This document shows, piece by piece, positions 1-10,081 of a stretch of DNA of 64,000 bases. Position 1 is the first letter of the stretch, and each line of letters begins with the position of its first letter. The notes below the pieces were generated by a model. The model saw only the letters and a program-made list of their open reading frames with translations, was not told where the DNA came from and made no database searches. The position numbers and the translations under genes were made by a program. Origin of the DNA: Runella rosea (GTDB taxonomy: Bacteria; Bacteroidota; Bacteroidia; Cytophagales; Spirosomataceae); assembly GCF_003325355.1 (NCBI RefSeq), contig NZ_CP030850.1, positions 6,647,001 through 6,711,000 on the forward strand. The letters run 5' to 3'.

Positions 1-1226
1 AAGTAGCTGTTTTGAGTGGGTTGTGCCTGCGCTTTGGTTAGGAAATCGCTCGCCTTATTGTAGTCTTTGTTTACATACGCCAGATAGGAGGCTGCGGTGT
101 ACCAAAATGCAGCATTATTGAGGGTTTTGTTCTCGGCACTTTCCGCCGTAAATGATTGCAATTGCTCAAAGTAAGAAGGCGATTCTTTGCGGTGGGCTTC
201 AAAGGCCAGCGTATCTTCGGTGTACGGAATTTCGCCCAATGAATAATATTCGGTTTTGTTGATTTCGCGCGCGGCAATTAGCTCAATAAGGCTATTTTTG
301 GGGTTGAGTTCCACCATTTTTTTCAGAAAGGGTAAACCATCTTGAAACGGTTGGATGGCACACAGCGCGTATACGGCGGCTTTTTCGGCGTCGTTTTGGC
401 AATAAGTCAATGCTTTCTCTTGAAACATCACCCCTTTCATGCGCAGACTCAAATCGGCTTCGCGGCGACGAGAGGGGCAACGCTCAAATACTTGGGCGAA
501 TTCGTAAATGGCCTTGGCAGTATCTCCCATGGCCATGCTTGCTCCTGCGTGCCGGGCGTAGGCCCAGTCGCTGATGAACGATTTTGTTTTGAGAGGCTTG
601 ATGAGTTCATCGTACAGTTTGACGCAAGCGTCGGGTTGGTCGAGCATCATCGCTAGTTTTACGGCCTGAAATCCGTACCGTTCCTTCAAAAATCCATCAG
701 TGGCAACCCGCGCGCTTTGCTTGGCTTTTTCGTACGATTCCACCAACACCAACGAATCCTTCCGCCCTTCCTCCCACGCATAGGTAGCGGGCTGATAGGC
801 TTTATCAACGGTTTTGGCGAATTGCAGATACGCGATGGCGGCTTTGTTGCCCTTTAGCATGAGTCGATTGGGGAGGGTGTTGTTGGCGCTTTCTGCGTAA
901 AAATAATTGTATGCAATGTCATTGGAAACGCCAGCGTATTTGGCCCAGGCTTCGGCGTTGGTGTTTTCAGCCAAGCGAAGCGAATCGCTGTACTCGTCGA
1001 GATACAGAAATTGTTGGGTGTAATGATACCGCCCGTCGCTAGGCTGAGTGTTAGCGCTTTCGGGAAGAAAATAACTCGTAAATTCGTTTAAATCAGCAGG
1101 GCCACCCGCGCAGGCCAACAACAAAAGAATAGCGATGGTTTTAGCGGAAGGTTTGAAATAGTTGCTGAATTGGGTCTTGAACCCCTTTCCCTTGCGGGAG
1201 GAAAACGCGGGTAGTCGGAACGGCAT
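1..1226 (-). CDS. Probable TPR-like lipoprotein, C-terminal part outside window
   Basis: A reading frame stays open from about 1226 to the left edge, so this is the N-terminal ~408 residues of a longer protein. A hydrophobic stretch ending in the lipobox LLAC (about residues 35-38, followed by AGG) suggests a lipoprotein signal, so the mature protein is probably outer-membrane or periplasmic. The rest is helical, rich in Ala, Tyr, Lys and Glu, with TPR-like pieces such as AKAIYEFAQVFERCP, but I recognise no named family. The only ATG upstream of the lipobox (1226) lies inside the end of the preceding gene, an 86-bp overlap. That gives an unusually long n-region, so the true start could be a rare codon nearer the lipobox. 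Probably cotranscribed with the upstream membrane protein. Function unknown. Confidence 0.7.
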   Translation of the reverse strand, partial: MPFRLPAFSSRKGKGFKTQFSNYFKPSAKTIAILLLLACAGGPADLNEFTSYFLPESANTQPSDGRYHYTQQFLYLDEYSDSLRLAENTNAEAWAKYAGVSNDIAYNYFYAESANNTLPNRLMLKGNKAAIAYLQFAKTVDKAYQPATYAWEEGRKDSLVLVESYEKAKQSARVATDGFLKERYGFQAVKLAMMLDQPDACVKLYDELIKPLKTKSFISDWAYARHAGASMAMGDTAKAIYEFAQVFERCPSRRREADLSLRMKGVMFQEKALTYCQNDAEKAAVYALCAIQPFQDGLPFLKKMVELNPKNSLIELIAAREINKTEYYSLGEIPYTEDTLAFEAHRKESPSYFEQLQSFTAESAENKTLNNAAFWYTAASYLAYVNKDYNKASDFLTKAQAQPTQNSY

Positions 1227-3651
1227 AATACGTAAGATTTAGGGAATCTAGGTGATATAACGCAAATGTAACCTTCCTATTTTGAATTTCCTGCGCTAAT
1301 GTTTGGGTACTTATTTTTAGGTTTTCAAGGGTGCTTTCCTCCACCCGAAATAGGTCGCCGCGCCGCACAGGAATACCGAAAATAGTACCGTTTTGCAGTA
1401 CGGTATAGGCATTGGGTAAGGTGGATTTTTTAAAGAATGAGCTGTTTTGTAACTGTCTATGTGTGAGGTGATTTGCGAATCGTAGAAATCGGCCATTGCG
1501 GTACACCACCGCCCAACCAAATACGGGCAATACCAAGTCTAGTGGTAACGGATAAGCAGATACGTAGTCGGCGTAGCGCCCTGCCACTTTCAGGTCTAGA
1601 ATAGAATTTTCGGTCTTGGGATTTTTCCAATCATCCATGTTGTAGTACATCAGCATCCCGCGCTCTACGGGCGGCACGCCGGTTGTGCGGTAAAACTTGA
1701 TTTGGTGCAGTCGAATGGTGGCTGAAAGCCGTGTGCCTGCGGGCAGGTTTTTCTTCAATTGGGTCAATAATCGAAAATATTTAGCCCGTGTCGCTAATGA
1801 CCAATCACAGTCAATTTGTATTTCATCTCGTGAGGAAATTGGCTGTTTACTCTCTCCTTGTTTAAGGAAAGGGAGAGGGGTGAGGTTCTGGATTTTCTCA
1901 GCGATTTTTTTCGACAATTCATCCACGCCACCCCAAGAAAGTTTCTCAAGGGTACGATTGGTAATAAATACCGTAGGAATTACCTCCAATGGTGGATTAT
2001 CAATAAAACGAATTGCGGCTTTAGGTACGGCCTGACGCGTAGAAACATCCCAATCCACGTCAAAAAACTTCACGTATAATCGTTGGATGTCATATCGACG
2101 CAATGCCTTTTTTTCGTAATCGGTGAGTTGAAAGGTGGATTTCCAGTAATAAAAAGCCCGTGTTACCACTTTGGGCTTTGGCGGAACATTGGGCGCAAAA
2201 TAGCGCAAATACGATGCATCGACTTTGCCCAAATACTGGGCCGTTACGTCAAATGAGTCGGGGTGATATTTGCTCAGGTAATGAATGGAATAAGGTGTAA
2301 AATCCTTGATTTTTTTGTCAGCAATGCCAGAATAAGGTTGGGAGCTAAACCAGCGGAGGTGTTGTTTTAGCGGTAATACTGCACAAAGCACAAGCGTAAC
2401 AATCATCCATGGCTTTTTGAAAGCAAGGGTACTGATGCCCCAACAAATGACCATTAATGCGGGTAAACTCGCGCGTCGAGCCAAATCGTTGAAGTGTCCG
2501 TAACGATAAAGGGTTAGGCCCAATAAAATGAGTAGGGAGCATAGCAACAGACCGAAATCTCGTTTGGAAATCGTTTGGTTCTTACATCCCATACCAATCA
2601 TTGTGGCCCAGACTCCAATTTCCAGCACAATAAAAACAACTAAAAAAACAGTGTCTTTCGGTGTGTTTAAAAAACTCCACCACCATCCATTAACCTCATT
2701 CAGAGGAATGTGTCCTGCATAAAAAATCAGGGCAGGGTAGGAAAGAAGAGCAACGAAAAATGAAAGACGAAAAATATTGGAGAATGAAGAAAGAAAGAGC
2801 GTTTTTTTGACCAAAGTAAAGTAAAATACCAACCCCAAAAAGCCGACGGCAGCCAAAGGTGACCAATAAAGTAGAAATACAACTAGGGCAAAAGGAAGAA
2901 ATGTAAGCGGTGCTTTTGATTGTTTTTTCCAGAACGTTAATAGTACAGCGGTGGAAAGCCACGCAGGAAGGGCGTGTTGGGGTGTGGCAACGAATGTATC
3001 AACGTGACTGTGGAACAGCAACCCACCAGGAGATTTTATGAGTTCGATGGTGTGGTCATTATGCCAAAAATCATTTAGAAAGTGCAGAAAATTAGACGAT
3101 TTGAAGGCGTCGTAAATGAGTAAAATCGCTTCTGGGCTGTTGAAAAACAAAAATAAAAACACCAATTTCCAGCCGTTGAGCCGATACAAAAGCATAAAAA
3201 GTAACCCAAGTCCGAGCCAAGTCCAACCAAAAATAAAGTAATGAACATACGACATTCCGCCTACCCAACGCGCAAGTAAGGCGGGAGGTAAATAGTAGGC
3301 GTGATAATAGCATAAATATGAGCCATCTACGTAGCGCACGGGCCAGTCGTAGCGGACCAGATTATTGAAAATTAGGTTGTGTTTATAATAGTCAAAATGC
3401 TGCGGACGAAAACCGCCTACCCCCGCAGAATATGTCCAGAAAAGGGCAAGAAGCAGGCAGGCAAAAAGCGGGGTAATTTCTTTTGATTCGAACGTCAAAC
3501 GAAAGGAGATTTCTGAAGACTTATAAAAAGTAAAGAGAAAATAACCCAACGCTAGCGTGGGGGGAAGGGCTACCCACCACTCAAACCATCCCCACCAAAA
3601 AATGAACAGGGGTAGCGATAAATACAGCAGAATAAGGGCGATGGTTTTCAT
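1141..3651 (-). CDS. Large polytopic membrane protein, GT-C-like, unknown function
   Basis: About 836 residues. The N-terminal ~450 residues carry many hydrophobic helices separated by short aromatic loops; the C-terminal ~370 residues are mainly soluble. The layout (multi-helix membrane domain, early extracytoplasmic loop containing HFDYYKHNLIFNN, large C-terminal domain) resembles GT-C-fold glycosyltransferases, but no diagnostic motif was found, so this is only a structural analogy. I chose the ATG at 3651 (MKTIALILLYL) over one 33 bp upstream because it places a membrane segment directly after the start. Its 3' end overlaps the putative start of the following lipoprotein gene, suggesting one operon. 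It is divergent from the cysteine desulfurase gene. Confidence 0.8.
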   Translation of the reverse strand: MKTIALILLYLSLPLFIFWWGWFEWWVALPPTLALGYFLFTFYKSSEISFRLTFESKEITPLFACLLLALFWTYSAGVGGFRPQHFDYYKHNLIFNNLVRYDWPVRYVDGSYLCYYHAYYLPPALLARWVGGMSYVHYFIFGWTWLGLGLLFMLLYRLNGWKLVFLFLFFNSPEAILLIYDAFKSSNFLHFLNDFWHNDHTIELIKSPGGLLFHSHVDTFVATPQHALPAWLSTAVLLTFWKKQSKAPLTFLPFALVVFLLYWSPLAAVGFLGLVFYFTLVKKTLFLSSFSNIFRLSFFVALLSYPALIFYAGHIPLNEVNGWWWSFLNTPKDTVFLVVFIVLEIGVWATMIGMGCKNQTISKRDFGLLLCSLLILLGLTLYRYGHFNDLARRASLPALMVICWGISTLAFKKPWMIVTLVLCAVLPLKQHLRWFSSQPYSGIADKKIKDFTPYSIHYLSKYHPDSFDVTAQYLGKVDASYLRYFAPNVPPKPKVVTRAFYYWKSTFQLTDYEKKALRRYDIQRLYVKFFDVDWDVSTRQAVPKAAIRFIDNPPLEVIPTVFITNRTLEKLSWGGVDELSKKIAEKIQNLTPLPFLKQGESKQPISSRDEIQIDCDWSLATRAKYFRLLTQLKKNLPAGTRLSATIRLHQIKFYRTTGVPPVERGMLMYYNMDDWKNPKTENSILDLKVAGRYADYVSAYPLPLDLVLPVFGWAVVYRNGRFLRFANHLTHRQLQNSSFFKKSTLPNAYTVLQNGTIFGIPVRRGDLFRVEESTLENLKISTQTLAQEIQNRKVTFALYHLDSLNLTYYAVPTTRVFLPQGKGVQDPIQQLFQTFR

Positions 3652-3712
3652 GGTTTGGGGGTGCCAACAAAGATAAACAGCCAATCGTAAATTTAACGCC
3701 TGTGGTGGGTCT

Positions 3713-3743
3713 TTTGATTTTTAGGTGTTTGTCGTTATTTTCG
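3713..3743 (+). promoter_or_regulatory. Bacteroidota-type promoter of the cysteine desulfurase gene
   Basis: TTTG at 3713-3716 is followed, after exactly 19 nt, by TATTTTCG at 3736-3743, close to the Bacteroidota consensus TTTG-N19-TAnnTTTG. The element ends 15 nt before the ATG at 3759, so the 5' leader would be very short. Confidence 0.55.
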
Positions 3744-3758
3744 TAAAAAAATAACGAA

Positions 3759-4916
3759 ATGTCAATGCGTTTGCCCGTTTATTTGGATTACAATGCTACT
3801 ACGCCCGTTGACCCACGGGTGTTGGAGGCGATGTTGCCGTGGTTTACCGAGCACTTTGGAAATGCCGCCAGCCGCACGCATCTCTACGGCTGGACTGCCG
3901 AAGAAGCCGTGGCGACGGCCCGAAAACAAGTGGCCAAACTTCTACGTGCCAATCTAAAAGAAGTGGTGTTTACGAGTGGAGCTACAGAGGCTAATAATCT
4001 GGCCATCAAGGGAGTATTTGAAAAATATTCGTACAAAGGAACGCATATTATCACGCTTGCTACGGAGCATAAAGCCGTGTTGGATACTTGCCATCATATT
4101 GAGCAATTGGGCGGTGAAGTGACCTATTTGATGCCTGATGCTAACGGACTCATCACTCCAAAGCAAGTGACCGATGCCTTGCGGCCCGATACGATTTTGG
4201 TGTCAGTGATGTACGCCAACAACGAAATCGGTGTCATTCAACCCATTCGGGAGATTGCAGCGGTAGCCCACGCGGGAGGGGCGTTGTTTCATACTGATGC
4301 CACGCAGGCGGTGGGAAAACTGCCGATTGATATGGTCGAAGAAGGCATTGATTTGCTGAGTTTGTCGGCGCATAAACTGTACGGACCCAAAGGCATTGGC
4401 GCGTTGGTGGTGCGACAGGGCGTTGAAATTACGGCCCAAATGGATGGGGGAGGACACGAGCGCGGTCGCCGTTCGGGTACGCTCAATGTGCCTGGCATTG
4501 TGGGTTTGGGTAAGGCCTGTGAACTTGCACAAAAGGAAATGAGCGCCGAAACCCAACGCCTTGGTTTGCTGCGAGACCGCTTAGAAAAAGGGATTTTAGC
4601 GAATATTTCTCATACGTTTGTCAACGGAAATACGCCGCAGCGTTTGGCGCATTTGACCAATATTTGTTTTGAATACGTTGACGGCGAAAACCTGTTGCTG
4701 AGTCTGAAAGACATTGCCGTTTCGACGGGTTCTGCGTGTACATCCGCTTCGGTATTGCCTTCGTATGTGTTGAAAATTCTCGGCCTCACCGACAACCAAG
4801 CCTACGCTTCTTTGCGCTTTAGCCTAGGCCGTTTCAGCACCGAAGAAGAAATTGATTTTGCGTTACAACACGTAGTAGAAGTAGTAGAGCGGATGCGGGT
4901 AGGAAGTGCGGTTTGA
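3759..4916 (+). CDS. Cysteine desulfurase (IscS/NifS class V aminotransferase family)
   Basis: PLP enzyme that removes sulfur from L-cysteine as a protein persulfide for Fe-S cluster or thio-cofactor assembly. At 385 residues it has normal length. Family hallmarks: N-terminal YLDYNATTPVDPRV, the PLP phosphate-binding TSGATEANNLAIKG near residues 72-85, the Schiff-base lysine in SAHKLYGPKG (Lys206), and the catalytic cysteine in STGSACTSAS (Cys327), where the loop has the class I IscS/NifS form. No iscU, iscA or sufE lies next to it, so whether it is the housekeeping desulfurase or serves tRNA thiolation cannot be decided here. Monocistronic: its own promoter is upstream and a hairpin terminator follows. 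A second ATG six bases downstream is an equally possible start. Confidence 0.93.
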   Translation: MSMRLPVYLDYNATTPVDPRVLEAMLPWFTEHFGNAASRTHLYGWTAEEAVATARKQVAKLLRANLKEVVFTSGATEANNLAIKGVFEKYSYKGTHIITLATEHKAVLDTCHHIEQLGGEVTYLMPDANGLITPKQVTDALRPDTILVSVMYANNEIGVIQPIREIAAVAHAGGALFHTDATQAVGKLPIDMVEEGIDLLSLSAHKLYGPKGIGALVVRQGVEITAQMDGGGHERGRRSGTLNVPGIVGLGKACELAQKEMSAETQRLGLLRDRLEKGILANISHTFVNGNTPQRLAHLTNICFEYVDGENLLLSLKDIAVSTGSACTSASVLPSYVLKILGLTDNQAYASLRFSLGRFSTEEEIDFALQHVVEVVERMRVGSAV

Positions 4917-4927
4917 ACTTATCTTGG

Positions 4928-4960
4928 AGACTTGGAAAGTTTCTAATACTTTCCGAGTCT
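4928..4960. terminator. Bidirectional hairpin terminator
   Basis: 13-bp stem (agacttggaaagt / actttccgagtct, one G-U pair) with a 7-nt loop between convergent genes ending at 4916 (+) and 4964 (-). Confidence 0.7.
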
Positions 4961-4963
4961 AGT

Positions 4964-5455
4964 TTATTCTAACATTAGTTGCATAAATACCAGCTCAAGC
5001 CATTTGCCAAATTTGTACCCTACGTCTCGGATTCTTCCTACTTCATGGAATCCAAGTTGTTGGTGAAAATGATAACTCCCTGCGTTGGAGGCATCAATAC
5101 CCGCAATTATGGTGTGATAACCGTCCTTTTTAGCGCGCTCAATCAGGGTAGTCAGCAGTTGTGTTCCAATGCCTCTTCCTTGAAAATCTTTGTGGACATA
5201 AATGGAATTCTCAACGCTGAATTTGTAAGCATCGCAAGTTCTGAATGTATCGAAAGAACTGTACGCCACTACGTTCGTGTTCATTTCGCACACAAAAACG
5301 GGCATCTTATCTGATTGTTTTTTGATAAGCCACTGCCGAATGGTTGCTTCGGTGTGTACTTCATAGGCATACATTGACGTGGTGTTGAGGATGGCCTCAT
5401 TCATAATGTCCAAAATAGCCCGTAAATCCTTTGATTGCGCCTTTCTGATCAGCAT
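4964..5455 (-). CDS. GNAT-family N-acetyltransferase, phosphinothricin/methionine-sulfone acetyltransferase-like
   Basis: About 163 residues. Uses acetyl-CoA to acetylate a small amine; relatives of this subgroup act on phosphinothricin, methionine sulfoximine/sulfone or free amino acids. Evidence: N-terminal MLIRKAQSKDLRAILDIMNEA, the central SIYVHKDFQGRGIGTQLL (acetyl-CoA pyrophosphate-binding motif A, GRGIGT), and a C-terminal YHFHQQLGFHEVGRIRDVG, the usual aromatic end of PAT-like enzymes. Start chosen at 5455 because the domain begins immediately at MLIRKA; an ATG at 5479 would add eight residues. Single gene, convergent with the desulfurase. Substrate not determinable. Confidence 0.85.
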   Translation of the reverse strand: MLIRKAQSKDLRAILDIMNEAILNTTSMYAYEVHTEATIRQWLIKKQSDKMPVFVCEMNTNVVAYSSFDTFRTCDAYKFSVENSIYVHKDFQGRGIGTQLLTTLIERAKKDGYHTIIAGIDASNAGSYHFHQQLGFHEVGRIRDVGYKFGKWLELVFMQLMLE

Positions 5456-5608
5456 GATAGAAATGGTATGTAGTATCAACTTTTCTCATTTTGAGTGGAA
5501 AGGTTTGCCCAAATTTAGCCGTTTTTTGGAAATGAACAGCGTCAAAAGTAATGGCACATTTCTTTTACAGGTAAGAATAAAGTGTTCAATTATTTAAACA
5601 GCTAAGTC

Positions 5609-6109
5609 ATGGAAAATTCAAAAGGGACTGTCAAGACTAAGGGTGAATTCAAAGAAATGGTGAAAGACATTCGGGTCGCAATGCTTTGTACGCACAGCGC
5701 CGATGGCCACATTCATAGTCGCCCGATGGGTACAACTGAAGTGGACGATGAGGGAAATATTTGGTTTTTCACGCGTGAGTCGTCGCCGAAAACGGAAGAA
5801 ATTGAGGATAATCCAGATGTATGTATCTGTTATTCAGCCCCTGATGATAATACCTACGTAAGCGTCATGGGAACGGCGCAGCTCATACATGACCCCAAAA
5901 AAATAGAAAAACTTTGGAACCCACTCATTAAAGTATGGTTTCCCGAAGGAAAAGACGATCCTGAATTATTGTTAATAAAAATTGATACGCATTCAGCGGA
6001 ATATTGGGATAGCTCCTCCAGTAAAATGGTGGTTTTGTTCAATATGGCCAAAGCCCTTGTGACGGGGAAAGAATACAATGAAGGTGAATACGGAAAAATC
6101 AACTTATAA
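5609..6109 (+). CDS. Pyridoxamine 5'-phosphate oxidase-family protein (general stress protein 26-like)
   Basis: 166 residues, a single split-barrel flavin-binding fold. Matches the stress-protein-26 branch: MVKDIRVAMLCTHSADGHIHSRPMGT near the N terminus, then GNIWFFTRESSPKTEEI and VCICYSAPDDNTYVSVMGTA, and a C-terminal EYWDSSSSKMV. Members of this branch bind FMN or FAD and are induced by stress, but usually have no proven substrate. They lack the C-terminal part required of true PdxH, so this is not the vitamin B6 enzyme. It stands alone, followed by a strong palindromic terminator. Confidence 0.85.
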   Translation: MENSKGTVKTKGEFKEMVKDIRVAMLCTHSADGHIHSRPMGTTEVDDEGNIWFFTRESSPKTEEIEDNPDVCICYSAPDDNTYVSVMGTAQLIHDPKKIEKLWNPLIKVWFPEGKDDPELLLIKIDTHSAEYWDSSSSKMVVLFNMAKALVTGKEYNEGEYGKINL

Positions 6110-6126
6110 GCTCAAGTGGGACGATT

Positions 6127-6172
6127 TTAAACAAATACCGCACGAGGCTAGCCTCGTGCGGTATTTGTTTAA
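6127..6172. terminator. 46-bp perfect palindrome, bidirectional terminator
   Basis: Every base from 6127 to 6172 pairs with its mirror base (23 + 23 bp, no spacer, centred on gct|agc). The A/T-rich outer arms give U-tracts in both directions. It lies between convergent genes ending at 6109 (+) and 6192 (-). Confidence 0.8.
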
Positions 6173-6191
6173 CGTGTTGTATCAAAGGTGA

Positions 6192-9100
6192 TTAATCATA
6201 GTTCAGTACTGGAGAAAGCCATTTTTCGGCCTCTTCGAGCGACATGCCTTTGCGGGTGGCGTAATCTTGTACTTGGTCTTTGGCAATTTTACCGAGTGCA
6301 AAATACCGAGCGTCAGGATGTGCAAAATACCATCCGCTGACCGAGCTGGCGGGGTACATGGCGTAGCTTTCGGTGAGTTGAATGCCCACCTGTGCTTCGG
6401 CATCGAGCAAATCAAACAGTGCACGTTTTTCGGTGTGCTCGGGGCAGGCAGGATAGCCTGGTGCGGGGCGAATTCCCTGGTATTTTTCTGAGATTAATTC
6501 TTCGTTGGAAAGCGTCTCGTCTTTCACATAGCCCCAATATTCTTTGCGAACACGCTCGTGCATCAATTCGGTGAAAGCTTCTGCCAAACGGTCGGCTACG
6601 GCTTTGAGCATGATGCTGTTATAGTCGTCGTGGTCGGCTTCGTATTTGTCCAACAACGCTTCAATGCCAATGCCCGCCGTGACGGCGAAGGCGCCAATGT
6701 AGTCGGTTTTGTGGGTGGTTGAGGGCATGATATAATCCGAAAGGCATAAATTAGGAAGATTAGCTGCCTTTTGGTTTTGCTGACGGAGGTGGTGCAGTAC
6801 GGTTTGTTGCAGAGATTCCGCTTCGGCGGACTGCGCGTCGGCGAACCGAACATTCTGCGTTTCTGTGGGAACAACTCGGTATTCGGTGCGTTTCTGTTGG
6901 CCTTGTCCTGCAAAACTTACTTCTACTTCCTCAAAATCATGCAATAAGATGTCGTCACCGATGGAATTGGCAGGATAAAAACCGATAACAGCGTTGGCTT
7001 TCAAGGATTTATTCTTGATGATGTCGGCCAACATTGCCTTGGCGTCGTTGTATAGTTTCTTAGCTTCGTTTCCTACGACAGCATCGTCAAATATTTTGGG
7101 GTATTTGCCGTGCAACTGCCAGGTTTGGAAGAAAGGTGTCCAGTCGATGTATTTGGCAATGTCTTCGAGTGGATAATCATAGAAATATTTGTTGCCCAAA
7201 AATTTGGGCTTGGTAGGCGTAAAAGCTTCCCAGTCGATTTTGGTTTTATTGGCCCGCGCAGCTTCAATCGTCACGGCTTCTTTGGCCTGCTGCCGCTTCG
7301 CGTGGTCTTCGCGCAGTTTGGCGTATTCTTTTTTGATGTCGGCCAGCGCTTCGGCGTACGTTTGCTCGTTTTGGGTCAATTTACCTGCTACGGGCACTGC
7401 ACGGCTTGCATCCAATACGTGAATCACGGGACCGCTGTAATGCGGGTCAATCTTCACGGCTGTGTGAATGCGCGAAGTAGTGGCACCGCCAATCAGCAAC
7501 GGCACTTTAAAGCCCTGACGTTCCATTTCTTTGGCGACGCCCACCATCTCGTCGAGCGAAGGCGTAATCAAGCCCGAAAGCCCGATGATGTCTACGTTGT
7601 GTTCTTTGGCAGCGGCCAAAATCTTATCGGTTGGTACCATCACACCAAGGTCTATGATTTCGTAGTTGTTACAACCCAAAACTACACCCACGATGTTTTT
7701 ACCAATGTCGTGAACGTCGCCTTTGACCGTTGCCAATAAAATTTTGGAAACTCCTGACTCCGTTGCTGACGGGAAAGCGAGTTTTTCTTCTTCAATGAAA
7801 GGCAGCAAATAGGCTACGGCCTTTTTCATTACCCGCGCCGATTTTACCACTTGGGGTAAAAACATTTTTCCTTCGCCAAACAAATCACCCACCACGTTCA
7901 TGCCGTCCATGAGCGGCCCTTCGATTACGTGCAGTGGCTTGTCTACCGTTTGACGGGCTTCTTCAACGTCTTGGTCAATGTACTCGGTCAATCCTTTGAT
8001 GAGCGCGTGTTCGAGGCGTTTTGCCACGGGTTGGTCGCGCCATGCCGTATCAATGACCTGTTCTTTGCCTTTGGATTTAACGGTTTCGGCAAAGGCCAGC
8101 ATTCGTTCGGTCGCGTCGGGGCGACGGTTCAGAATGAGGTCTTCGCAGTGTTCGAGCATGTCTTTGGGTAGGTCGTCATAAACGCCCAACTGTCCCGCAT
8201 TCACGATGCCCATATCCATACCTGCTTTGATGGCGTGGTACAAAAATACGGTGTGAATGGCTTCGCGCACGGGCTCATTGCCTCTGAAAGAAAACGATAC
8301 GTTGGAAACCCCGCCGCTGACTTTTGCGTACGGCAGGTGTTCTTTGATCCAGCGGGTGGCGTTGATGAAGTCTACCGCGTAGTTGTTATGTTCTTCCATC
8401 CCCGTCCCGACGGTCAGAATGTTGGGGTCAAAAATGATGTCCTGTGGAGGAAAACCTACTTTGTTGACCAAAATCCAATAAGCCCGTTCGCAAATTTCGA
8501 GGCGGCGTTCATAGTTATCGGCCTGACCTATTTCATCAAACGCCATCACCACCACGGAAGCCCCGTAGCGACGTACTTTTTCTGCCTGTTGAATGAATTT
8601 TTCTTCGCCTTCTTTGAGCGAGATGGAGTTGACAATGGCTTTTCCCTGCAAACATTTCAACCCCGCTTCGATCACTTCCCATTTTGACGAATCGACCATG
8701 AACGGTACGCGGGCAATATCGGGCTCGGCCATGAGCAGGTTACAGAATTTGGTCATGGCCTGTACTCCGTCAATCATCCCTTCGTCCATGTTGATGTCGA
8801 GTACTTGCGCACCCGTATCTACCTGCTCGCGGGCTACGGCGATGGCCGCGTCGTAATTGCCTTCGCGCACCAAGCGGGCAAATTTCTTTGAGCCCGTCAC
8901 GTTACAGCGCTCGCCGATGTTTACGAAATTGGTCTCTTTCGTGATTTTGAGCGGCTCCAGCCCTGATAATTTTTGAATATGGTCGTCTAATGGAATGTCG
9001 CGTGGTTCGTATTTGGCGGCTACATCGGCAATGGCTTTGATGTGCGGTGGGGTGGTTCCGCAGCAACCGCCGATGATATTGATAAACCGATTTTGCAGAA

Positions 9101-10046
9101 AGTCATCAATGATAACGGCCATTTGCTCAGGCGTTTGGTCGTATTCGCCCATTTCGTTGGGTAAGCCCGCATTCGGGTGCGCCGACGTGTAAAATGGTGC
9201 CTGCGTGGCCAAGGTTTGCACGTAAGGACGCATCAAATCGGCTCCCAAAGCGCAGTTTAAACCGATGGAAAGCAAAGGCATGTGCGACACCGACGTCAGG
9301 AATGCTTCGGTGGTTTGGCCCGAAAGGGTACGGCCTGAGGCATCGGTAATGGTGCCCGAAACCATGATGGGTAACTGGGTTTTTGTCGTATTGACTGACG
9401 GCGGTTGGAACGCACCTCTGATGGGGCGCACCGTTTCTTTTTTGACATCGTCAAAATATAAATCAATGGCGTACAGCGCGGCTTTGGCGTTGAGTGTGTC
9501 AAAAATGGTTTCTACCAATAACACATCTGCACCGCCATCGGTGAGGGCCTGCACCTGTTCATAATAGGCATCGACCAGCTCATCGAACGTTACGGCGCGG
9601 TAACCTGGGTCGTTGACATCGGGCGAAAGGGACGCCGTGCGGTTGGTGGGGCCGATGGAGCCTGCTACAAAGCGGGGTTTGTCGGGATTGAGGGCGGTGT
9701 ATTTGTCACACGCCTCCCGCGTCAAGCGTGCCGATTCGTAGTTGAGTTCGTACACCAAGTCTTCCATGTGGTAATCAGCCATGGCGATGGTGGTACCGCT
9801 GAAGGTATTGGTTTCGATGATGTCAGCACCTGCTTCGAGGTAGGCTTCGTGGATTTCCTGAATCACGTCGGGGCGGGTCAATGACAATAAATCATTGTTG
9901 CCTTTGAGTTCGTGCGGGAAATCTTTGAAGCGTTCGCCGCGGTAATCTTCGTCGGTCAATTTATAGCGTTGAATCATCGAGCCCATTGCGCCATCGAGCA
10001 CAAGGATACGAGATTTTAAAATTTCCTGAATGTCGGGGTTTTGCAT
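6192..10046 (-). CDS. metH: Cobalamin-dependent methionine synthase
   Basis: Transfers a methyl group from 5-methyltetrahydrofolate through cobalamin to homocysteine, giving methionine. 1284 residues, all four modules in order: homocysteine/zinc domain (residues ~1-350; zinc ligands Cys265 in GLNCALG and Cys328-Cys329 in GGCCGTTP), pterin domain (~370-640; [16 protein letters not shown]), cobalamin domain (~670-900; [11 protein letters not shown] with cobalt-ligand His779), and AdoMet reactivation domain (~950-1284, with [15 protein letters not shown]). Relative to E. coli MetH the zinc cysteines are shifted by 18 residues, owing to an insertion after [11 protein letters not shown] in the first domain. 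A gene for an L,D-transpeptidase-like protein ends 35 bp upstream, so metH may be read from its promoter. No cobalamin or SAM riboswitch is visible in front. Confidence 0.97.
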   Translation of the reverse strand: MQNPDIQEILKSRILVLDGAMGSMIQRYKLTDEDYRGERFKDFPHELKGNNDLLSLTRPDVIQEIHEAYLEAGADIIETNTFSGTTIAMADYHMEDLVYELNYESARLTREACDKYTALNPDKPRFVAGSIGPTNRTASLSPDVNDPGYRAVTFDELVDAYYEQVQALTDGGADVLLVETIFDTLNAKAALYAIDLYFDDVKKETVRPIRGAFQPPSVNTTKTQLPIMVSGTITDASGRTLSGQTTEAFLTSVSHMPLLSIGLNCALGADLMRPYVQTLATQAPFYTSAHPNAGLPNEMGEYDQTPEQMAVIIDDFLQNRFINIIGGCCGTTPPHIKAIADVAAKYEPRDIPLDDHIQKLSGLEPLKITKETNFVNIGERCNVTGSKKFARLVREGNYDAAIAVAREQVDTGAQVLDINMDEGMIDGVQAMTKFCNLLMAEPDIARVPFMVDSSKWEVIEAGLKCLQGKAIVNSISLKEGEEKFIQQAEKVRRYGASVVVMAFDEIGQADNYERRLEICERAYWILVNKVGFPPQDIIFDPNILTVGTGMEEHNNYAVDFINATRWIKEHLPYAKVSGGVSNVSFSFRGNEPVREAIHTVFLYHAIKAGMDMGIVNAGQLGVYDDLPKDMLEHCEDLILNRRPDATERMLAFAETVKSKGKEQVIDTAWRDQPVAKRLEHALIKGLTEYIDQDVEEARQTVDKPLHVIEGPLMDGMNVVGDLFGEGKMFLPQVVKSARVMKKAVAYLLPFIEEEKLAFPSATESGVSKILLATVKGDVHDIGKNIVGVVLGCNNYEIIDLGVMVPTDKILAAAKEHNVDIIGLSGLITPSLDEMVGVAKEMERQGFKVPLLIGGATTSRIHTAVKIDPHYSGPVIHVLDASRAVPVAGKLTQNEQTYAEALADIKKEYAKLREDHAKRQQAKEAVTIEAARANKTKIDWEAFTPTKPKFLGNKYFYDYPLEDIAKYIDWTPFFQTWQLHGKYPKIFDDAVVGNEAKKLYNDAKAMLADIIKNKSLKANAVIGFYPANSIGDDILLHDFEEVEVSFAGQGQQKRTEYRVVPTETQNVRFADAQSAEAESLQQTVLHHLRQQNQKAANLPNLCLSDYIMPSTTHKTDYIGAFAVTAGIGIEALLDKYEADHDDYNSIMLKAVADRLAEAFTELMHERVRKEYWGYVKDETLSNEELISEKYQGIRPAPGYPACPEHTEKRALFDLLDAEAQVGIQLTESYAMYPASSVSGWYFAHPDARYFALGKIAKDQVQDYATRKGMSLEEAEKWLSPVLNYD

Positions 10047-10081
10047 GTTGCTACCAAATTGTGTGCTCTTTTAGAGCAGTT

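Noticed and set aside
10047-10081. Cobalamin or SAM riboswitch before metH
   Set aside because: Only 35 bp separate metH from the upstream gene, and no aptamer motif is present there.
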